Assembly (NCBI GenBank): GCA_963576735.1
Contig: OY755170.1
Location: forward strand, 14,678,567 to 14,742,566
Reading direction: 5' to 3'
Length of the DNA: 64,000 nt
Source of the DNA: Bedellia somnulentella
Taxonomy: Eukaryota > Arthropoda > Insecta > Lepidoptera > Bedelliidae
The position numbers and the translations under genes are program-made. Positions within the stretch are counted from its first letter, which is position 1, and each line of letters begins with the position of its first letter. This document shows positions 57,080 through 64,000 of the stretch, piece by piece. The notes below the pieces were generated by a model. The model ran no database searches, was not told where the DNA came from, and saw nothing but the letters and a program-made list of their open reading frames with translations.

Positions 57080-57918
57080 AAATATTTTTTAACAAAAAGA
57101 AAACCGACTTATGAGTTGAAAAATCCACCGAAAATAAACAATCAAGTACTAAAAAGAAAGAAATAAGTTTTTTAATTAAATATGAGTTCTGTGATTAACA
57201 CCTTAGGAATTTCTTTTCCACACGCGTCAGTTCAACCTACCTAAATCTTAAAATTCTCTTAAATTAATTTGTGAGTCGGTGCCAGCCTGCGTGATAATTG
57301 ATAATAAGTGTTTGTTTCGCACTTCATGTAAATTGATATTTGTAGGTATTACCATTTAAAACGTTTGGCGATAGATATACATGTATATTGTTTAGATTGT
57401 AATAATAAGAGATAGATAGTAGGGAGATAGCTGTGTAGTGTCGGCTTTGAATAGCACTACCCCATTTCTTCCGGTGGGTGTACGTAAGAGGCGACTAACG
57501 GTATTGGGGCTTTTAAGGGATTTTTGGGCGATGCGGTTGGAGACCCATCACAAAAAACCTTTTCCCCAATCAAATTTCCTAAAGTTGCTGAGGAATTTTT
57601 AATTCCTTAGCTCTGGCTACCCCTTTTTAGGATTCATAGCCGTGAGTATATGTATGTTGTTGTTTAGAAACATATGTATGTATAGTAGGGTGAATTTAAT
57701 TTTGTTTACCGGCACCGACTCAAAAATTAATTTAAGAGAATTTTATGATTCAGGTAGGTTGAACTGACGCGTGTGGAATACAGAAATTCCTAAGGTGTTA
57801 ATCACAGTACTCATATTTAATTTAAAAACTTATTTCTTTCTTTTTAGTATTTGATTGTTTATTTTTGGTTTTTTTTTCAACTCTTAAACTTTTTTTTCTT
57901 TTTGTTAAAAAATATTTT
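57080..57918. mobile_element. Foldback element with arms of about 210 bp
   Basis: The arms 57080-57290 and 57706-57918 are inverted copies (AAGAAAACCGACTTATGAG, CCTTAGGAATTTCTTTTCCA, TTAATTTGTGAGTCGGTGCC) with modest divergence. The loop contains a SINE-A copy. There is no coding capacity. A transcript would form a long hairpin. Confidence 0.85.
57431..57660 (+). repeat. SINE-A copy, best preserved
   Basis: Sense orientation: CTGTGTAGTGTCGGCTTTGA, GAGGCGACTAACGGTATTGG, GATGCGGTTGGAGACCC (B-box-like), then TTCATAGCCGTGAGTATATG and the TATG tail. It lies in the loop of the foldback element. Confidence 0.88.
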
Positions 57919-58065
57919 ATTTTACGAGTTTTAGAGATGGGTAGACCTGGCAAAGATGCCTCTCGCTCGGCTGAGGAAGCGACGTTTACTGTATTATTCT
58001 TCGTATTGCCAACTAACTGAAGATTTTGGCATATTGCACAGTATTAAATAGGCTCAACCATATGT

Positions 58066-58250
58066 AACGTTCACGCCGAATATCCCCGAATGGGTTAGCA
58101 GAGGTACTAATACTTCTAAACATCACGTGACATTGTCACCTGTTGTTCAGATAACCCACGATTTACTTCGACAGTGTACTCACGTGATACAGGGCAGGCC
58201 TATCGGCGTTTTGAACAAATACATTGTCACATCATTGTGAGTTTCGACAG
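58066..58250 (-). repeat. SINE-B partial copy
   Basis: CGTTCACGCCGAATATCCCC through CCTATCGGCGTTTTGAACAA; the head is lost. Confidence 0.7.
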
Positions 58251-58715
58251 TCCCCTCGATTTCCTGGGATGCCATCAACAAATCCAGGTCAGGTCATAAC
58301 AAAAGAAATGTTTAGTGAACCTGTACTTCCCTTCATAAAAGCTACGAAGAGGAGTATAAATCTAGATATAAATGTTGAAAGAACTATTTCCTAACTCCAA
58401 GTGATTGAGGACCTACCTTCCATCATCAGCTCAGCAGCATAACATTATGATTTCCAAAAGCAAATGCCAATATAACTTCAGAAAATATGTAAAACGCGGT
58501 ACATGTGCCTATAAAACTTCAGGATTCCCCTCGATTTCTCCAGGATCCCATCATTTGGCCCTGATATCCTCATCATGGTACCAATCCGGGAGTATCTACT
58601 TTCTAATGAAAAAATATTAATCAAAATCGGTTCATAAATGACGAAGTAATCGGCGAACAAACATAAAAAAATACGGTCGAATTGAGAACACTCCTTTTAT
58701 TGAAGTCGGTTAAAA
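58250..58715 (+). mobile_element. Lepidopteran repeat ending AAGTCGGTTAAAAAG
   Basis: GATTTCTCCAGGATCCCATC, TCATCATGGTACCAATCCGG and TTTATTGAAGTCGGTTAAAA resemble a family common in Lepidoptera. An internal partial duplicate of the first block (CTCGATTTCCTGGGATGCCA) is at 58256. No coding capacity. Confidence 0.55.
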
Positions 58716-60062
58716 AGACTAATTGGTGTAGTACCGACTCGGGATGGGAACCAACGCCTGTCTACATGATAGTCTATCATGAGTCTAAAAAATGGTTATC
58801 GTAATAATTCAATAAGTTCCAATAAACCTTAGGTATAGTGGTAGGTGGTAATGCATTATAGGCTACTTTAGCCCGTACTCGTATATTGCAAATAGATATT
58901 TTGTAAATGAAAGATTTTCGTGGCGTAAAAGCAGCTAGAAGTAAGGTTTACAAGATGCAAATGAGATATTTACACTAAATGAAAAAAAAACAACTTACCA
59001 ACCAATTAGATTAAAATGAATTTTTGTTGTCGTGGTAGTTTATTGTTGTTCATTTTAGTTTCTATTCATGAATTTTATCTACAAATCTGTAACTGAAAAT
59101 GGTTACGTAAATTGCACGATTCCTGCAGTAACTACAAAAGTATTTTTATTATAAAATAAAAAAAAATCCAACTTAGAGAGCTTTTCGACAAATGGAAATG
59201 CAGCTCAGTAAAGATAAGCATCGTGATGTTTTCCTCCGGATTTGTATCACAAATCTTGTGTAAGTAGTTACTTTGAAAAATTGCAGTACACGCCGCGGCG
59301 AGACAACAGTGGGTAGGTTTAACAAGGGTTCATCAACAGGGGCGACGACAATTCGTCGGCGGCGGCTCCTCTCGCTCGGGTACACGCTCGCTCTGCGAAC
59401 TGTTATGAATATTTTTTATTGCTCAAGGGTACCACATCTTGGAGGGTGGAAACTATCCCGATGAATTGTTAGATAACTTTGATTGCGCGATTCACTTTCG
59501 TTGATAGGTAAAGTTAAATAAAGACATTATCTTATTCGAAGGGGAGGCAAGATGCATTGTAGCGAAGTTATTACTTAATTTCAAAATTGACAATAGCGGC
59601 TGTTTTGCCAATTAAGAACAACAACATTTAATTTAAAGAATCTGATAAGCGATAGAAGTTTGCTAGCAGGGCATTTTTTATGCGTCTCGTCGCGTGTACT
59701 TATCATTAAAATATTTTATTATAGTGGGGCACGTAAGGCTTAGAAACTCTCCTCCACCTTTTCTCCACAGTATACCGGCAATTATATAAAATATATTGCT
59801 AACGCAAACTAATATTTGAGTACCAAAACACAATAAAATAATATATTTTTCTATATTGATTTATACGTAACCTTTTATTCCTTTAAGCAATAGAAAGGAG
59901 CCTACTAGATTTATACTATCGATTTTTTTCATTTCACCAACTAATAAAATAACTAGTTCTTTGAAATATCCCAATTTACTTAGGAAAACTTAATAAAAGA
60001 GATTCAGGTACAGGAGATTATGAACGAGTATTTAAGCTCCGGGGTTGACATAAATTGTATAG
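58716..60062. other. Non-coding stretch with a GC-rich patch
   Basis: A decayed SINE-B head is at 58730-58790. A GC-rich stretch at 59285-59400 (GGCGGCGGCTCCTCTCGCTC) has overlapping short ORFs on both strands but no recognised exon. Confidence 0.4.
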
Positions 60063-61460
60063 TAGTCCGGTCAATTTAGGCCTAAAATAAGGAGGAAGGT
60101 TACATAAATTCATAAGAAGCTGAAAATTGGCACAATTGTTCAAAACATGATTATAAATGAAACCTCAAAAGTCCCCATTGTTCCGAGGTGTGCTAAAAAT
60201 TTTACACGAGGTCAAAGGTAAAAAAAATGAGTTTTTTGCGATCTTAAGTGAAACGGTGAGTTTTTTCGCAAAATCACCCCAGTACAAAATTGTAGATCAG
60301 AAAATTCTCTACAAAAAGGATATCAATATTTTTTTCCTAAAAGCCACCATTTTGAAGATATAACGCGTTGAAAAGTTCGATCATTGGTAATCTTCATATT
60401 TTGCACATGTACGCCACGTATGAACATCACTTATAAGGTGTTATAACTTAAATTTATTTGCTATTGTTGATTGTAACGTGTTTCTATACACTATAAGTTA
60501 AAATATAAAAAAAACACTTGCTTAGATAAGTTGCGATACGCAACTTTTGTTAAAAATACGCGTAATAAAAAGCAAGTACAACTAGCTTCTTTACCTCCAA
60601 CCTCAGTAGCTGCTCACCAACACTTATTTCGGTTATATTACCAAGTTCAAGTGTGGCTTGGTAATCAGCTGGACCCTAAAGACTGGGGTTGGAAGATGGT
60701 CGACAATACATTAGAGCCAGTTCTAACTTTACTTCCACCAGCACCTGAGAAACTTCTCAACTCAATATTTTGCAACTGTAAAAAAGGTTGTAATGCTAAA
60801 TGTGGATGCAGAAAAGTTGGACTGTTTTGTTCCCTGGCATGCACAAACTGCCAAGGCCAATCGTACTTGAGTCAGCTAATCTAGAAGAATCATATGATAC
60901 CAATGAGGAATCGCTAGTGGAACAGTTGATCTGTGAAATAGAAGAAAAAGAAGAAGAACAGGAAGAAGAACAAGAAGAAGACGAAGAACAAGAAACAGTA
61001 ATCCAGGAAAATTACGAATCAGACGAGGAATATTAATCATTTCATTTTCAATCACACCGCCATTATTTTAACCAACCGATAAATAAAACGCGCTAAGTAC
61101 ACTACCTCATAGGTGGCGTGGAAATGTGTGCAAAGTATGAAGATTACCAATGATCGAACTTTTCAACGCGTTATATCTTCAAAATGGTGGCTTTTAGGAA
61201 AAAAATTATTGATATCTTTTTTGTAGAGAATTTTCTGATCTACAATTTTGTACAGGGTGATTTTGCGAAAAAACTCACCGTTTCGCTTAAGATCGCAAAT
61301 AACTCATTTTTTTACCTTTGACCTCGTGTAAAATTTTTAGCACACCTCGGAACGATGGGGACTTTTGAGGTTTCATTTATAATCATGTTTTGAACAATTG
61401 TGCCAATTTTCAGCTTCTTATGAATTTATGCAACCTTGAATGTATAAATTGACCGGACTA
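60063..61460 (+). mobile_element. TIR element copy 3, most complete
   Basis: Inverted repeats of about 350 bp with ends TAGTCCGGTC and GACCGGACTA; 3-bp duplication TAG (60060-60062, 61461-61463). The plus-strand gene remnant (60531-61036) reads MRYATFVKNTRNKKQVQLAS, AAHQHLFRLYYQVQVWLGNQ, WGWKMVDNTLEPVLTLLPP and FCNCKKGCNAKCGCRKVG. It shifts frame near 60860 and ends in a Glu-rich tail, YESDEEY-stop. The CXC-type cysteines recall Tesmin/TSO1-like domains. The N-terminal part and any catalytic domain are missing, so this is non-autonomous. Confidence 0.9.
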
Positions 61461-61564
61461 TAGGTACTCTGCGCTGTTCGCATATTACTATAACAAACTG
61501 CACTAACAGAGACAGTGCTCATAAAGGCAGGTGTCTGAAGTTTAAAGAGTAAACGAGCATGTAT

Positions 61565-61685
61565 TAAAAAATATATGAATGTGAACGAAGCTAGAGAGGT
61601 TTGCCAGGATCGTACAAAGTGGCGATCAATAGTCTCTGCCTACCCTAATGGAAACTAACGGAGTGAGTGTATGTATGTATGCGCA
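61565..61685 (+). mobile_element. RTE-type LINE, 3' end fragment
   Basis: MNVNEAREVCQDRTKW is followed by TCTGCCTACCCTAATGGAAA and the tail GGAGTGAGTGTATGTATGTA. It is closely related to 18850-19015. Confidence 0.75.
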
Positions 61686-61917
61686 AACTAGTATCAGGTA
61701 TTTTTAAACGGTGGCGAGATATGTTGGATAGTAATTGTAAGATGAAAATATTATGATGGTTATTCTTAACGCTTAAATTTAGATTGTAAATTTTTAATTT
61801 AATTATATTTGAATTGTATACTTTTGAAGGTTGTAATCCTACTGATATGAAATGTTTTTCTATTATTGTTACCTATTCGTTACAAACAAAAGCACACAAA
61901 CAAATATTTTCTCTTTA

Positions 61918-62104
61918 TATATACATACATATACTTACGGCCATATATCCCAAAAAGGGGTAACCAGAGCTTCAGAGAGAACCCCTCCGCCACATTTGAA
62001 AGTTGTTAGGGGAGAAGATGGTAGAAATAAAGTATCGTTGGTGATGGGTCTCCAACCGCATAGCCCAAAAACCACTTAAAAAGCCCGACACCTTTAGTAG
62101 CTTC
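61918..62104 (-). repeat. SINE-A copy, 5' truncated
   Basis: Antisense; tail side (TACATACATATACTTACGGC) present, first ~50 bases of the sense strand missing. Confidence 0.8.
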
Positions 62105-62632
62105 TTTCTGTTTATAATAAGATTAAAAAGTTACTTTGTTATCAATTTTAAAAATCCCCTGTCATCCGTATCCGTGGTACCTATTATTTTTTACAATGCA
62201 TGGGTGTATAACCAATTCTCATAGAACATTCATACAATATCGAGTAATCATTTATACAAATGTGTATACTCCCTTAAAGCGTCAGTGTCAATCAGTTTTT
62301 GGGAGGATTGGGCGGATTATGTGTATGTCTGCTGTAATAAGTTACCCTACAAGCTTCTTAAAATCTTGGTGGCAACCACTTTCAATTTGGTTATACGAGT
62401 TACTTTAATAAAAAACCGTTTTTGATTTTCCACTTCTGTCTGTCTACAATTTAGTGCCCACGATTCATATACCGCAATTTAATTTTTAAGTGATATTGCT
62501 TTTGTTTGAAGCGTGGACGTAATAGTTTGCCAAAGTACTTAAATGTAATTATGGTATTATAGTGGATGTTTCTGTCTTTTCAATGGTTTTTTAAATATTT
62601 CTATAAAATTACCTTTTTTTTTCTTTTTTTTC

Positions 62633-62812
62633 TTTACGGTATTGGGGCTTTTAAGAGATTTTTGGGCGATGCGGTTGGAGACCAACAACCTTTATTTCAC
62701 CATCTTATCCCCACGCAACATCCAAAAGTGGCTGAGAAATTTCTGATTCCTTAGCTCTGATTCCTTAGCTCTCTATCCTTTTAGGGATTTATAGCCGTGA
62801 GTATATGTAAAG
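62633..62812 (+). repeat. SINE-A copy, 5' truncated
   Basis: Sense orientation from CGGTATTGGGGCTTTTAAGA to ATAGCCGTGAGTATATGTA; TCTGATTCCTTAGC is duplicated internally (about 62737-62770). Confidence 0.8.
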
Positions 62813-63060
62813 AAAAGAAAAGAAAAGATATCATTTATTCATTGCCTCTGGGAACAATAAGACATTACATTTTTACAAAAACACACACAATTTTAACAAA
62901 GAACAAAACAAAAAATATATTAATAAAACATTTAGGGACATACATAATTAAAGTCCCCTCAAAGGCAAAGAAAAGGTTGCTGACTCAGCATTTATTAAAG
63001 GCATAACCTTTAAAACTGATTTTCAGTCAGAACCGATTGTGTCACGTCACGGACCCTATC
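62813..63060 (-). mobile_element. LINE 3' UTR fragment
   Basis: The minus strand ends GGCAATGAATAAATGATATC with a CTTTT repeat, matching the end type of the LINE at 51438-54104. It contains a stem-loop at 63034-62975 homologous to 53774-53832. No coding part. Confidence 0.7.
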
Positions 63061-64000
63061 ATAATACTACTATATCTATAAATAATACTTAAATAAATAA
63101 ATTTACAAAGTATAACCTTAAGATGTATTATTGCAAAATATAAATATATAAAACTAACAATTTGAGATAATACTTAGACGTACGATAAAACGATAAACTA
63201 AATCAGACTATTTTTGTACACTACATAAAATTTAATCATAAATACATACATACAACCGTTACATAAAATGTATGTATGTTTGTTTTTATATATATGAATC
63301 TGCTACTTACAACCTGTGAAAAATTAGTAAATGAAAAATGCACGACAATATGTTTTCAATATAACGAAATCAAAATGAAGAGACTGATTTATTACAAATC
63401 TGGTGGTGGTATTACTTCCAGAGATTTATTTCCCTTATGTAATCGTGTATACAATGTAAATAACTCCGCATAATAGGGGGGCAGTTACAATGTTACATCG
63501 CGCTTGCCACGTACACATACGAGGTACTTTCGAAAAAGAAAATGATTGATTCAATTTTAATAGAGTAGGTTCTTGAAATAGGTAGATCTGGATTTTGAAA
63601 AATAAGGGCGTGTTAACAGTGAGCAAAATGGCGGCTGGGCGGGCGGTCTTTACACTCGCCCACCTGTAGCTTCAACTCTGATTGGTTCACTCGCTATATC
63701 CTTGGTCTGAAGGACTTTCAATCCCACTGTTAGAGTCAAAGAAAATATATATGCCTCCCTATTTTAGCATGAAAAAGTAAGGGACATCCGTGTACATTTT
63801 CAATTATAATCGTAAAAGTAATATGCATTCATTCGACACATTATTAATTAAAGTAAAAAAAATACACTACATCTTTACCGAAACAAAATATGTAGCCTTT
63901 AATTAGGTAATCTCCGTTTGCACCTGCCTATAGCAACTTAAGCGGATCCCTTTAAATAATCTGCACATACTCGTATAATATAATAAAAGCAATCTGGTTG
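63061..64000. other. Window end, no recognised gene
   Basis: AT-rich, with a GC-rich patch at 63605-63665 (AAAATGGCGGCTGGGCGGGC) and a nearby ATTGG box at 63681. A promoter for a gene beyond the window is possible but unsupported. Confidence 0.25.

Noticed and set aside
59173..59464. Opposed ORFs over a GC-rich patch
   Set aside because: Both strands are open because of base composition; no recognised protein.
63605..63665. A promoter and short ORF starting ATGGCGGCTGGGCGGGC
   Set aside because: The ORF closes after 13 codons and no core promoter element was found; kept only as a GC-rich patch.

Overview
The window is insect nuclear DNA, most likely from a moth or butterfly. This rests on short introns, an AT-rich background, and a dense population of SINE, RTE, Helitron and hAT-type repeats of the kind I associate with Lepidoptera. 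The organism is an inference; the gene and repeat structures below are read from the sequence.

Region 1 (1-8117, minus strand) is the 5' part of a talin gene (rhea in Drosophila). Eighteen coding exons can be followed base by base with consistent splice phases. They run from the start codon at 8098 through F0, F1, F2, F3, the linker, rod bundle R1 and most of R2, and the gene leaves the window at base 1. The main observation lies here. At coding exon 16 (2874-2975) the reading frame stays open past its splice donor for 406 more codons, to a stop at 1653. The added tail has two Y-x-N-V motifs, a cysteine cluster and one hydrophobic segment fit to cross a membrane. If this exon is used as a terminal exon, the gene would make a 1093-residue short talin with head, R1 and the start of R2, ending in a membrane anchor and lacking the rest of the rod.

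Region 2 (8118-27240) is upstream of the talin start. An acceptor just before the start codon shows that at least one non-coding exon lies further upstream. This stretch holds scattered GC-rich islands, one strong candidate 5' exon donor (21414), two perfect hairpins, foldback elements, SINEs, a hAT derivative and one small ORF with a hydrophobic N-terminus.

Region 3 (27245-29758) is a tandem and inverted array of a unit of about 320 bp, each unit carrying a 73-nt tRNA-like sequence. It is interrupted by a 200-base assembly gap.

Region 4 (29760-64000) has no recognised host gene. It contains Helitron-like elements, a cluster of the motif GTCGCGACCGTA, nested LINEs, and three copies of a DNA transposon with long terminal inverted repeats, 3-bp target duplications and a CXC-cysteine/acidic protein remnant. 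It also contains a LINE with a nearly intact reverse transcriptase (51438-54104), and many copies of two SINE families. One SINE family appears to share its 3' tail with an RTE-type LINE in the same window, which suggests a SINE-LINE partnership.
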